Source: Schistocerca nitens
Lineage: Eukaryota; Arthropoda; Insecta; Orthoptera; Acrididae
Length of the DNA: 64,000 nt
Direction: 5' to 3'
Assembly: GCF_023898315.1 (NCBI RefSeq)
Contig: NC_064621.1
Location: 122,411,521 to 122,475,520 of the forward strand
A model generated the notes under the pieces. That model made no database searches and was not told the DNA's origin. It worked only from the letters and a program-made list of their open reading frames with translations. The first letter of the stretch is position 1. Each line of letters begins with the position of its first letter. Of this stretch, positions 10,679-21,386 are shown one piece after another. The translations under genes were made by a program, and so were the position numbers.

Positions 10679-11130
10679 CTACGGTCGCAGGTTCGAATCC
10701 TGCCTCGGGCATGGAGGTGTGTGATGTTCTTAGGTTGGTTACGTTCAAATGGCTCTGAGCACTATGGGACCTAACATCTGAGGTCATTAGTCCCCTAGAC
10801 TTAGAACTACTTAAACCTAACTAACCAGCAGGCAGGTGTGGCCGAGCGGTTCTAGGCGCTTCAGTCTGGAACCGCGCGACCGCTACGGTCGCCGGTTCGA
10901 AGCCTGCCTCGGGCATGGATGTGTGTGGTGTCCTTAGGTTAGTTAGGTTTAACGAGTTCTAAGTTCTAGGGGACTGATGTCAAGTCCCACAGTGTTCAGA
11001 GTCATTTAAACCTAACCAACCTAAGAACATCACACATATCCATGCCCGAGGCAGGATTCGAACCAGCGACCGTAGCAGCAGCGCGATTCCGGACTTAAGC
11101 GCCTAGAACCGCTCGGCCACAGCAGCCGGC
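10679..11130. mobile_element. Scrambled cluster of four family A SINE pieces
   Basis: Four pieces follow each other: a forward piece from B-box to mid-body (10679-10741); a reverse 3' half (10743-10826); an almost complete forward copy (10827-11008, A-box TGGCCGAGCGGTT, B-box GGTTCGAAGCC); and a reverse 5' half ending in GCCGGC (11009-11130). A short repeat TTTACC flanks the whole block (10671 and 11131). Head-to-head and tail-to-tail joints make long inverted repeats. It arose by template switching or by repeated insertion and deletion; I cannot tell which. Confidence 0.82.
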
Positions 11131-12481
11131 TTTACCCAGTAACAAATTCTCTCTTTGATCGTGATGTACATTTACTTAGGATAAATAACATAGCGCCTCA
11201 TAGCATGGAAATCAGAATTAGTAATGACTTTAGGACAACTGTTTTTGAGAATTGTTAGTAGATGACATGGAATGTGATTTATAATGAAGCAAACGCTAAC
11301 ATGAAATTTAATCTATTCCATGATAAATTAATATCATAATTTGAAAATAGTTTTCCGCGTAAGCTAATAGAAAGGACACTATAAACAGCCAAGCAAAAAA
11401 CCATGGATCACTAGAGGGATTAAAGTATCTCGTGAAAGGAAAAGCGAGACGTATCTCTTGGCAAGAACAAATAGACCCTGCACACCACAAAAACTACTGA
11501 AAATTTAAAAAATTTAAAAAGTCGAAGAACATGCACATAATGTCAGAAATCAGCACTTCCGACAACATACTTACGGCCACAGGGAATGTGGAACGAGAGA
11601 CAGGACAGCCCGCCACAGAACAACACATCACTACTGAACTGAATGGGAGGGCTACAAATGATAAGTCACAGGCAGCACATCCCTTTTATAATCATTTCTT
11701 AAACGTAGTAGAAAGCAAAGAGACAAACATTTCAGGAGCAAAATCACAACAGTACGTTGGAACGGCAACTTTCATAAAATTCAATCACATAATTGTATCG
11801 TCAGCTTCTCCGCCTGAAATAAAGTTATACATTTTCTCAAAAATAAAAGCTCATCTGGTGTTGTTGGTGTTTCCAATAAGTTTCTAATAGAGTAATAAAG
11901 ATTTGTTCCCACGTAATAAGCCCAGTCTTATCACAAATATATAATGCATCACTAATTCAAGGCATTTTTCCATACAGACTGAAATACCTACTGTTAAGTC
12001 CCTGTTTAGAAAGGTGAGAAGAGAGCTGTCAATAACTACCGGCCTGTTTCAGTGCTGACATCATTCTCCAAATTTTTTGAGATGACGATTTATTCTAGAA
12101 TACCATCCCACCTTAACAACAATAGTATCCTTAGCATATCACAGTATGAACTTTAGAGCGGCTGCTCTACTGAGAATACAATTTACACGTTCGCTAACCC
12201 GATTTTACATGCATTACAAATTAAAACAGCGCCAGTTGGTATTTTCTGCGACCTCTGTACGGCATTTGACACTGTGAATCACAGTATTCTCCTAGATAAA
12301 TTGACTTTTTACGGGGTTGATGGTATAGCCAACCAATGGATATCGTAGCTAACCAAAAGAATGCAGAAAGTTGTACTTGGTAATTCAAACAATACAGTCC
12401 AGGACATAATGTTGACTGGAGAGAAATCACGTATAGAGTTTCCAAAGGTTCAATCTTAGATCCACAACTGTTCCTCATATA
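11131..12481 (+). mobile_element. Jockey/CR1-group LINE, left part
   Basis: The + strand carries the region after the endonuclease (KPWITRGIKVS at about 11397-11428), then a linker with YNHFLNVVE (11690) and the RT start. From 11990 a degraded NYRPVS-type stretch, a QYGFR-like site and a motif A region like [13 protein letters not shown] (about 12245-12285) can be read. IYRVSKGSILDPQLFLIY follows up to 12480 as the QGS region. Stops and shifts are frequent. The frame ...LFLIY is cut at 12481 and resumes as VKDLPSS at 16786 after the mariner. Confidence 0.85.
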
Positions 12482-13249
12482 CAGCGTGTTCATTTTAACT
12501 GAAGACATTGAAATATCTCGAAAACTACACATCGGATCAAAAAAGTTCTAATTCCAATTTGTTTGTCTCGGAGGGGTACATCCAATGATACCACATTCGA
12601 CCGCCCACCCCACCCTGTGCGTGGGTGGCAACTTTGAAATCTTCAAAGGGAGCCCCCATTTTCTATTGCAGATTACGATTCTACGGCAAATCGATATACA
12701 TTTTGTCTGAAGCACTTTCTAAAGCATTTTCTTCGTTTCGCCACAGATGGCAATGTAATGAGAGGAATATAAATGGATACTCAATCTTAATTTACGACAT
12801 ACTACTTAATGGCCCTTGAATAGCCAATAGCAAGTGGGACCACACCTCGATGCTACGAGAGTAGAACAGGCCAGTGTTTTGTAACTACTAACTCGAAACC
12901 CCGTTCGCAACGTTGTATTCTTGCGACGTATCGAACAGGATAAAATAATCTCGGTTTTTAAGCCGCGTCAACTCCAATAAAATCCTCGAGCTTTCGATGG
13001 CTGGCTCCACCATCGTCGTCACGAGTAAAACTATGAACGCCGGGACTGGCATTATTTCCCGCTTATATACCTACGATTAGACCCGCTGGCACCACTAACA
13101 GAGGTCCGAAACGACGGGTGCGCATCAGGCGAGTTGGGCAGCTCATAGCAGCTCAGGTCCGCCGCGGGACCGAATGACGTCAGGTGCCGTGAGGGGGCCG
13201 GCGCTACGTTTGAAACTGTCGCTCCCGTATCCATACAAGCGCTAAGCAT

Positions 13250-13372
13250 CCGCCGTTGCTTCCTTTCGACGTCCAAAGCCGGTCACGCGCCCTACTCGTG
13301 TGTAGCCCTGGTCTCTGTTGAAATTGTTGCTGTTCATTCTAATCTCGGCTGCCTCTTTTATAACTGAGTCTC
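13250..13372 (-). pseudogene. Penelope endonuclease, C-terminal part
   Basis: The minus strand from 13370 reads DSVIKEAAEIRMNSNNFNRD, the conserved end of Penelope proteins that follows the GIY-YIG domain. It is in register with 15115-14875 once the foldback and one TCA are taken out, which fixes the insertion site. Confidence 0.75.
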
Positions 13373-13696
13373 ACAAGGGGAAGGCCTCAGACACGGCCAA
13401 CGGATTCGGCTCAAATTTGGCAGGTCGCTTGTGTACAACCTAGAACGAAGAAATCTAAGTTATTTTGGGTCAACACCCCCTCGTTTTTGAGAAAATCACC
13501 CCTAAAGGTTGTGAAGAGCAATCGACTCAAAATTGGAGGGATCGACAGATAATTGTAAATAGAGCATTTTACATCATCGGGTGTGGTGTCCGCAAACGCA
13601 AACTTTTCCAGAAATCGAGGAAAGAAACGTATACAACTGCCACTTCTCTAACCCTATGGTAAACGCTATTCGGCGACAGCGCTGATAGCGCACCGG

Positions 13697-13859
13697 TTCA
13701 AATGGCTCTCAGCATTATGGGGGACTTAGAACTACTTAAACCTAACTAACCTAAGGACATCACACACATCCATGCCCGAGGCAGGATTCGAACCTGCGAC
13801 CGTTGCAGCAGCGCGTTCCGGACTGAAGCGCCTAGAACCGCACGGCCACATCGGCCGGC
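13697..13859 (-). mobile_element. Family A SINE inside the foldback
   Basis: The minus-strand head has GTGGCCGTGCGGTT and the B-box GGTTCGAATCC. The tail has lost ~30 bases around the GATGACC core. The 12-bp target duplication ATAGCGCACCGG (13685-13696, 13860-13871) is perfect. The target lies in the tRNA-like motif of the foldback's left arm. This is the innermost and therefore latest insertion of the nest. Confidence 0.92.
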
Positions 13860-13922
13860 ATAGCGCACCGGCCAAGGTAACTGGCTGGGTCTCTAAGAAC
13901 CCGGGTTCGAATCTCGAAAGAT

Positions 13923-14285
13923 ATGACACAACAAACAATAACTAGTTACTACAGCATAAAAAGACGAGCTAATTACTACAAACTACATACAGTACTCGTC
14001 ATATGTTACTTACGAAAGGACACTGTCTTCATTCACAAAACGTATTTCATTCGGCGCATTAACGATGGAAAAATCACTACATGTATCCGCGTGGTTCGCG
14101 GCAGCCTAATGACGGAAAACAACTCTTTCCGATTGACTTCTATAACGCTCGTGATGGACACCTTCACTCTTCCAGGTTCAAACTATGATATGACGAAGAG
14201 GCAACCGGGACAACTTAACTCTCCGCGCGTGCATTCTGTCCCGTGCCTCGCTATAAACAAGCGTCGCGCGGTTGGTTATCTGTGA
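13923..14285 (+). other. 120-codon ORF in foldback centre, function unknown
   Basis: Open from ATG 13923 to a stop after 14285. It is rich in Thr, Arg and Tyr, with no HTH, zinc-binding or catalytic motif that I can see. It is the only sizeable frame in the single-copy centre of the foldback. It could be chance, since the region is not otherwise stop-rich. Confidence 0.2.
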
Positions 14286-14872
14286 TCCCTTGTGAGGAAT
14301 TCGCAGCACTCTTACTCGGAGTTGTTTTCATGTGACAAGGCTTAAAAGTTTAATACTTACTAACTCACGGCGTTTGGGAAATTAGTTTGCCTACCTTATT
14401 ATCATCATTCCTTATTGATTTACTTACCTTCTTAACCCTCCTATCCCTATCAATTGAGATATAGAAAAATACAGACGAAAGGAATAACATCCGCTAGGTT
14501 TCTTCGAGATTCGTACCCGGGTTCTCCCATGCCGAGCCAATTACCTTGGCCATTGCGCTATCGGCGCTGCCGGTGAAAAGCGTTTTGCATGTCGGTACAG
14601 AAGCGGCAGTTGTATAAGTTTCTTACCCCAATTTCTGGAAAAGTATGCGTTTTTGGACCCCATGCCTGATGATGAAAAATGCTCCACTTACAATTATCTA
14701 TCGATGCTGCCAATTTTGATTTTATTGCTCGTCATACCTTTTAGGGGTGATTTTCTCAAAAACGAGGGCGTGTTGACCCAAAATACCTTAGATTCCTTCG
14801 TTTTAGGTTGTACACAAGCGACCTGCCAAATCTGAGCCGAATCTGTTGGCCGTGTCTGAGGCCTTCCCCTTG

Positions 14873-15115
14873 TCAGTATGTTGATGCATGAGCCCAGACT
14901 CTTGTGTTCTCAGACCGTATTTTGTGTCCGTTTTCGAGGCAATGCCCAGCTATGGCCGACTTGTCGAACTCCCTTTGCTTAATATGTCTCTTGTGCTCGG
15001 TACAAAGCTTCGCAACTGTGTGAATTGTCTGGCCTATATAGATGCTGCCGCACTCGCAAGGGCCACCATACACACCGGACATACGAACAGATATATCGTC
15101 TTTAACAGGGCGCAA
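14873..15115 (-). pseudogene. Penelope GIY-YIG endonuclease, N part
   Basis: An 80-codon frame reads VYGGPCECGSIYIGQT, with the CxC spacing and the IYIGQT form of the GIY-YIG motif, then KLCTEHKRH and a SAIAGHCLENGH stretch with His and Asn residues. These are hallmarks of the Penelope endonuclease, which cleaves target DNA before reverse transcription. The frame ends at TGA (14875) exactly where the foldback entered. Across it, after removal of one TCA copy, the frame goes on with DSVIKEAAEIRM (13370-13335) and FNRDQGY (about 13320-13300). The TGA stands where family members have Trp. Confidence 0.88.
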
Positions 15116-15405
15116 TATATCTCGTATCCTGTAGCTGCTATGAACTGCCCAACTCGCCTACCGCGCACGCGTCGTTTCGGCCTTCTCTGATTGGTGCCAG
15201 AGGGTGTAATCGTACGTATATAAGCGAGAAATAATGCCAGTCCCGGTAGTCAGTACGATAGCGGAGCTAGCCATCGAAAGCTCGAGTATTTTATTGGAAT
15301 TGACGCGGCTTGAAAACCGAGATTTTATCCAGTCATGCCGCCGCGAAAGACTCCGAGGACACATATCGAACAGGAGACTACGCGACGCGCCACTGTGGAC
15401 ATGGC

Positions 15406-16197
15406 TCAAAACAAAAGTTTATTCCCCATGATGCCACATACGTTAACAGACCAATGGCGTTGATGGTCAATTTGCCGGAACCAGTGGGGATTACCTACAC
15501 TCCAGTAATGCATGTTATGCCGGTTAATGCTATGATGGTTTGAGAGTGTAGACTCACCGGAAAATAGTACCTCGGCAAAGAATGTGGGTGTCGTTTGCAT
15601 TTGTTGACGTGCCCATTCACAAAACAATACCCGGTAATGGAAATTACCGGGAAAGTTCTTGACGCAGTGACACGTGGTGTGGATATGGTTGCCCTATCTA
15701 CCTGGTCGGGACACTCTGAGATGGGGGTGTAGAAATGTTGTAAAAAATTTATTTAATATAATTACTTTTTATTTGTTCACCTTACTTATTACTTTATTTT
15801 TATTTTCTCGAATGATGGCGCTTCATATAGAAGGTGACTGCACCGTTGATACAGGACGCGCAAAATGCAACGCCATCGGTGAGACGACATTGTCAACATA
15901 AACTTGTTGACATAAATAAAACGAACTGACGCTGTATTTACATGTTGCGCTAACAGATGGCGTCACTTCAGTACTTGAGCCAAGCTTGTAACAGCATTTT
16001 GTAAAATCGAGACAAAATTGGGTCTTTTGGGGATGTTGCGACAAGATGGTCCATAACGGTGACGGTCCCGATGGGACGGGTGGCAACTCTAGGTATGGAC
16101 GATACTTATGACGATGCAATGTTGTCACAATACTACCTACGGGCATACTAGAATCGCGGTGTAATTGCTGGGCGCTCATCCGTGGGTTGTGGTGCAC
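15406..16197 (-). pseudogene. mariner transposase pieces (DD41D-like)
   Basis: The frame 16197-15823 starts HHNPRMSAQQLHRDSSMPVG and runs to TLHRHKYRPY, the second HTH of DD41D-type mariners. Frame 15627-15406 reads FCEWARQQM, FFAEVLFSGES (the first catalytic Asp of FSDE is now Gly), INRHNMHYWSVGNP and VNVCGIMGNK. The downstream half with the second and third Asp was not found in the left arm (12482-12940), so it was lost before or with the Penelope insertion. Confidence 0.8.
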
Positions 16198-16783
16198 TGC
16201 CGCTAGTGCGGCATTTGATTAGCTTTTCCTGTAACACGTTTTCTTCGTTTCTTTCTGCCAATATGTACGCTACCATCAGACATAAAAGCCTTCACCACCT
16301 AGTAAAAAAACGAACGAGAGAGAGCTTTCTCTGGAAAACTCTCCCATACAAGGCAACGGCAGCCTCAACATTTCACCTACATTCTCCGTAAATCACGATC
16401 ATTTCAGTTTTTTCTTGTGTGATTGCACCATTCGTCGTCCACGTGCATCTCTGTCCTCCAAATGATAGGTGGGTATGCAGGCAATAAACACTGTGCAAGT
16501 ACTGTAGTGTTTACAGCCGTTATCTGTTCTACGCCTGGTCGTAAATTACGATTGTGTACAGATTTCTATTCCTCCGATTACAGCGTCATCTGTGGCGAAA
16601 TGAAGAAAATGCTTCAGACAAAACGTATATAGATTCTGCCGTAGAATAGTAAAGGGGGTTCCTGGGGAGTGATCTCACTGGATGTCCCCCCTTTGAGCCA
16701 AACAAATTGGAATTATAACTTTATTTGATCCGATGTGTAGTTTTCGATATATTTCAATGTCTTCAGTTAAAATGAACATGCTG

Positions 16784-17815
16784 TATGTAAAGGATCTTCC
16801 GTCTAGCATAAAACAAGTAAAATTTGTTATTGTTGCAGATGACAAGTATTATAATCGATCAAAGCATACGTACAGAAACATAAGAAATTGTAAAGTTCTT
16901 AAAAGTATCACTGACTGGTTTCCTTCGAATGGTCTCACTCTCAATTTTAAAAAGACACAACATATTCAGTTCTGAACTTCTAGAGGTACTACACCAGTTG
17001 TAAGTGTAGCACATGGTGAAGAAATAATAAGTAGGAGGCGAACTTCAAAATTCTTAGGGTCCATACAGATGAGAATTTAAACTGAAAAAGAAAGCACATT
17101 TTGGAACTTCTAAAACAACTTAGTTCAAGCACATTTGCGCTTAGAATCACTGCAAATCTTTGGGAGTGTCAAATCAGTAAGTTGACATATTTTCATTCAT
17201 TCAATAATGTCGTATGGAATAATGTTCTGGTGTAATTCATCTTTAAAAAAGAAATCCTTTATTCCTCAAAAACCTGCTGTAAGAATAATATGTGATGCCC
17301 ATTCACGATCATGTGGTTAAGGAGTTGGGCATTCTGACTACTACTTCACGGTATATTTATTCCCTCAGGAAGTCCGTTGTAAATAATCCACTACAGCTCA
17401 AAAGGAAGAATGAGGTACGTAATTACAATACCAGGAGGAAAAATGACATTTATTACTCCACATAAAGGTTGTCTTTAGCACAAAAAGGAGTGTACAACGC
17501 TGCAACAAAAATTTTTGATCAGTTATGCAGTGGTATGAAATGTCTGACAGACAGGAAAGTAACATTTGGTAACAAACTGAGGAAGTTTCTCCTTGACAAT
17601 TCTTATTCCGTAGAATAATTTCCATTACTGTAATGTGCAGACGTGGTGGGTAGGAATTCCTAACTCTCATCTGCATCTTTTTTTTGTAAATAATCTGAGA
17701 AGTGTTCAGAATGTAACTGTATGTACAAATTAATTTGCGATGTGACTTTAAAATGACTCGTTCCACATCATTACGATCCATCGTGAAAAATGATCCATGG
17801 GACATGCAACTAAGT
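16784..17815 (+). mobile_element. Jockey/CR1-group LINE, right part with 3' tail
   Basis: Resumes the frame broken at 12481: VKDLPSSIKQVKFVIVADDK (the FADD site reads VADD, 16786-16850), then WFPSNGLTLNFKKTQHIQF (16915-16974). A degraded thumb follows. The 3' UTR has GACTCGTTCCACATCATTACG and ends near ATGGGACATGCAACTAAGTAACTA, a short ACTA-type tail at about 17815. Orientation and order match the left part. Confidence 0.85.
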
Positions 17816-18291
17816 AACTAGCCTACATGCGAAACAGCGCAACTTTGCTGTGTGTGCTCACAACGGAATAACGTCAACGGCAATCCTTACATGTGCGTGT
17901 GAATTTTAGCGATGGCTTGTGGGTAATCTGGTTGCGTTGGGGCTCTGGATTAAAGTTAGATGGTACTAAAAAACAGCAATCCACACCTGGTGATGCAAGT
18001 AATAAGAGCATATATATACACACTTTTACATTTACATGTGGAATATAGAAGAAATATTGAGAAATTCCTTAAAAATCAGGATTTGATATGGTCGTACAGG
18101 ATATCTGTATTTATACTTAAGAGTTTAGCCAAAATTTATGACATAAGCAGATGATCAAAGTGCCGGCAGATCACTCTGACAGTTTTCTAGAAAACCTCTC
18201 GGCTGCCCGGGGTCTTGTGAGGTTCGCGAGAATATAGAAAAAAAATACTGACGATTCTACTGTTAGCAAGTATGTGCAGCCCATTTTTCCA

Positions 18292-18294
<3 letters not shown>
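17816..18294. other. No gene seen
   Basis: AT-rich sequence between the LINE tail and a GT microsatellite. The only frame of note (17960-18154, 64 codons) has no features. Confidence 0.4.

Positions 18295-18356
<62 letters not shown>
18295..18356. repeat. (GT)n microsatellite
   Basis: An uninterrupted GT run of 62 bases. The antisense poly-Thr-His frame across it is an artefact. Confidence 0.98.
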
Positions 18357-18357
<1 letters not shown>

Positions 18358-18855
18358 GCTCGCAGTTTGAATCACGTTGATGGTAGTTTAACTGAAATAA
18401 CTAGTCTTTGGAGAATATGCTTACCGACAGACGATGTGTGAACTCTGCAACTCTTTAAGATTGCATATTAACGTATAGCGACAGAGGTGCTGTGGCGTCT
18501 GTGAATCTATGTTTGTATAAGTAGAATTAGCTTAATTCTGCTGCATTGTGACCACTGCTCAGTCTTTCACGTGTGTGACGAGGACGTGTGTGACGAGATA
18601 CTTCACGTTTTTCGCCTCTATTTACGAGTGGTATAATGACGTCGCATACTAATACTGCAACAATTACGTCTCTCTTCATTCTTCCTGGGAGCCCTGGCAG
18701 ATCTCGTTCGGGATCAGTGTTCTTGTAGGATTGCATTTACGACTCTTACAGCATCGCCCAAACTAATAATATAGCATGCTTTATTTGCATAAATATCGTA
18801 TTGTGGAAGGTTAGTGGTAATACCTTAGCTTTCCACTATTAAGATCGTTCATACA
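18357..18855. other. No gene seen
   Basis: Unremarkable composition, short frames only (69 codons antisense at 18527-18736). A small tandem of ACGTGTGTGACGAG lies near 18570-18596. Confidence 0.4.
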
Positions 18856-19055
18856 CACTGGGGCGACCAAAATCACGGGATACCGCCTAATATCGTGTCG
18901 GACCTCCTTATAACCAGTGTGGTTCAGTAGCTCTACGTGACATGGACTCAACATGTCGCAGGGAGTCGTTTGCTGAAATACTGAGCCATGCTGTCTCTAT
19001 AGTCGTCCATACCTGCGAAAGTGTTGCTCGTTCAGGATATTGTTCACGAACTGAA

Positions 19056-20629
19056 CTCTCTTCAGCCCAGAGACTGGTTTGATGCAGCTCTCCATGTTAC
19101 TCTATCCTGTGGAAGCTTCTTCATCCCCCAGTACCCACTGCAGCCTACATCCTTCTGAATCTGTTTAGTGTATTCATCTCTTGGTCTCCCTCTACGATTT
19201 TTACCCTCCACGCTGCCCTCCAATACTAAACTGGTGATCCCTTGATGTCTCAGAACATGTCCTACCAACCGATCCCTTCTTCTAGTCAAGTTGTGCCACA
19301 AACTCCTCTTCTCCCCAATCCTATTAGACACCCCCTCATTAGTTATGTGATCTATCCATCTAATCTTCAGCATTCTTCTGTAGCACAACATTTCAAAAGC
19401 TTTTACTCTCTTCTTGTCCAAACTATTTATCATCCACGTTTCACTTCCATAAATGGCTATACTACATACAAATACTTTCAGAAACGACTTCCTGACATTT
19501 AAATCTATACTCGATGTTAACAAATTTCTCTTCCTCAGAAACGCTTTCCTTGTCATTGCCAGTCTACATTTTATATCCTCTCTATTTCGACCATCATCAG
19601 TTATTTTGCTCCCCAAATAGCGAAACTCTTTTACTACTTTAAGTGTCTCATTTCCTAATCTAATTCCCTCAGCATCACCCGATTTAATTTGACTACATTC
19701 CATTATCCTCGTTTTGCTTTGGTTGATGTTCATTTTATATCCTCCTTTCTAGACCTTCCCAACCACTGCTTCCCTTTCGTGCCCCTCGACTCTTATAACT
19801 GCCATCTGGTTTCTCTACAAATTGTAAATGGCCTTTCGCTCCCTGTATTTTACCCCTGCAACCTTCAGAATTGGAAAGAGATTATTCCATTCAACATTGT
19901 CAAAAGCTTTCTCGGAGTCTAAAATGCTAGAAACGTAGGTTTGCCTTTCCGTAATCTATTTTCTAAGATAAGTCGTAGGGTCAGTATTGCCTCACGTGTT
20001 CCAACATTTCTACGGAATCCAAACTGATCTTCCCCGAGGTCCGCTTCTACCAGTTTTTCCATTGGTCTGTAAAGAATTCGTGTTAGTATTTTGCAGCCGT
20101 GGCTGATAGTTCGGTAATTTTCACATCTGTCAACACCTGCTTTCTTTGGGTTTGGAATTATTATATTCTTCTTGAAGTCTGAGGGTATTTCGCCTGTCTC
20201 ATACATCTTGCTCACCAGATGGTAGAGTTCTGTTAGGGCTGGCTCTCCCAAGGCTATCAGTAGTTCTAATGGAACGTTGTCTACTCCCGGGGCCTTGTTT
20301 CGACTTAGGTCTTTCAGTGCTCTGTCAAACTCTTCACACAGTATCGTATCTCCCATTTCATCTTCATTCTCTTCCGTTTCCATAATATTGTCCTCAAGAA
20401 CACCGCCCTTGTATCGACCCTCTATATAATCCTTCCACCTTTCTTTCTGCTTTCTCTTCTTTGCTTAAAACTGGTTTTCCATCTGAGCTCTTGATATTCA
20501 TACAAGTGGTTCCCTTTTCTCCAAAAATCTCTTTAATTTTCCTGTAGGCAGTATCTATCTTACTCCTAGTGAGATATGCCTCTACATCCTTACATTTCTT
20601 CTGTAGCCATCCCTGCTTAGCCATTTTGC
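19056..20629 (-). mobile_element. RTE-clade LINE, 5'-truncated, inserted in Tc1
   Basis: A short target duplication ACTGAA (19050-19055, 20630-20635) flanks it. Minus-strand frames are 20705-20394 (linker; the LINE starts at 20629), 20383-19919 (RT fingers with APGVDNVPLELL, FKKNIIIPNPKKAG, NYRTISH, EDQFGFRRNVGT) and 19733-19062 (thumb and C-terminus with EFRYLGSKITDDG, IYGSETW, RRMLKIRW, GHVLRHQG, RRGRPRDEY). A ~200-bp gap near 19740 removes the FADD active site seen in the sister copy at 39295-39513. The 3' end near 19056 reads CTTCAGCCCAGAGACTGG. Confidence 0.9.
19062..19733 (-). pseudogene. RTE reverse transcriptase C-terminal region
   Basis: A 223-codon frame, the longest intact piece of this copy. 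It begins SKTRIMECSQIKSGD just after the deleted palm and continues through the thumb to the GRPRDEY region. Such frames are often mislabelled 'craniofacial development protein 2-like' in insect annotations, a known RTE artefact. Confidence 0.85.
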
Positions 20630-21102
20630 ACTGAATGTCGATCTCTTTGATTACGTCCCAGAAATGTTCGATGGTGATGTCTTGCGATCTGAGTGCCCAG
20701 ATCATTCGCTGGACCTAGCCTGAATGTTCTTCAAACAAATCGCGAACAATTGTGGCCCGTGACATGGAGCATTGCCATTCATAAAAATTCCATTCTTGTT
20801 TAGGAGCATGAAGTCCATGAATGGCTGGCCATTATCGCCCCCATTTCACTACACTGTAGTAACGGATACATTCGTCGCAGGTCCCACACTGATTTCTGCG
20901 GTTATTTCACGCAATGTTGCTTTTCTGTTAGGCACTGACAGCTCTACACAAACGCCGCTCCTCTCGGCCCTGTGTTGTCCGTGGGGAGATGTAATGTCTG
21001 AAATCTGAAATTCTCGGCACTCTCTTGACACCTGCTGTACGCGATACTACCGCCATCTGTATATTTGCATATCGCTATCCCATGACTTTTCTCACCTCAG
21101 TG

Positions 21103-21386
21103 TATATGTGACGCAAATCATTATGAACGCACAGGTAAGTTTTCATAGTGATAATTTTTTTAAAAATACTATAGTGCACTAGCTGTGCAGCATATGTCTT
21201 TGGACTTCTATGCATCAGTCGGAATTACGTTAATAACTATGGCTACACTGTGATTTTGCTGTATTTAAAATACGAGACATACAGTAATGTTGCACCTACT
21301 AACAACACTGCAAGATTTATTTTGCTTGGACACTGTAATTATAATTGTGTGTCTTCTTTCCACTTAGGAATTTTACCTGGCTGAAA
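21103..21386. other. No gene seen
   Basis: AT-rich, short frames only. It starts right after the Tc1 TA and ends at the first tRNA-like unit. Confidence 0.4.

Larger units (their letters stand above)
13374..14872. mobile_element. Foldback transposon with tRNA-like arms
   Basis: The ends CAAGGGGAAGGCC (13374) and the inverse (14872) are flanked by TCA (13371-13373 and 14873-14875). The inverted arms run about 13374-13920 (less the SINE) and 14503-14872, each near 370 bp. Each arm includes a tRNA-like motif with GGCCAAGGTAA and a B-box-like GGGTTCGAATCTC (left, 13866-13914) or GGGTACGAATCTC (right, minus strand ~14524-14512). The ~580-bp centre holds a 120-codon frame (13923-14285, +) with no known domain. 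No transposase is seen, so it is non-autonomous or of an unrecognised class. Confidence 0.8.
12941..15363 (-). mobile_element. Penelope-like element with 12-bp TSD and inverted pLTRs
   Basis: The direct repeat TATCGAACAGGA at 12929-12940 and 15364-15375 is a perfect 12-bp target duplication. Inside, the two ends carry long inverted copies of one sequence. The + strand at 15190-15330 (TATATAAGCG, CTCGAG, GGAATTGACGCGGCTTG) matches the minus strand of 12950-13080. That is the inverted pseudo-LTR layout known for Penelope elements; TATATAAGCG may be its TATA box. The coding part is only the 3' region with a GIY-YIG endonuclease. The reverse transcriptase is missing. The ORF is split by the foldback at 13374-14872. 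Confidence 0.88.
12482..16783 (-). mobile_element. mariner-type transposon carrying a Penelope insert
   Basis: The left end CAGCGTGTTCATTTTAACTG at 12482 and its inverse at 16783 are nearly identical over ~60 bp, and the similarity goes further in with gaps. TA duplicates flank it (12480-12481 and 16784-16785). The minus strand has transposase pieces at 16197-15823 and 15627-15406. Without the Penelope insert (12941-15363 plus its TSD) the element is about 1.87 kb. It interrupts the LINE reading frame cleanly. Confidence 0.9.
18856..21102 (-). mobile_element. Tc1-like transposon split by an RTE LINE
   Basis: The left end CACTGGGGCGACCAAAATCA (18856) is an imperfect inverse of the right end ...TTTTCTCACCTCAGTG (21102), with TA next to each. 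The minus strand from 21031 gives an HTH-type start (FQISDITSPHGQ) and KATLREITAEISVG. After a large internal deletion, 20850-20640 gives PFMDFML, IFMNGNAPCH and an IEHFWDVIKE-type end, the DD34E pattern. The Asp of the usual D-N-APCH is replaced. The RTE copy at 19056-20629 interrupts it. Confidence 0.85.

Noticed and set aside
19062..19733. Host gene 'craniofacial development protein 2-like'
   Set aside because: Such labels in insect genomes come from RTE LINE reverse transcriptase; the sequence and its neighbours are plainly RTE.
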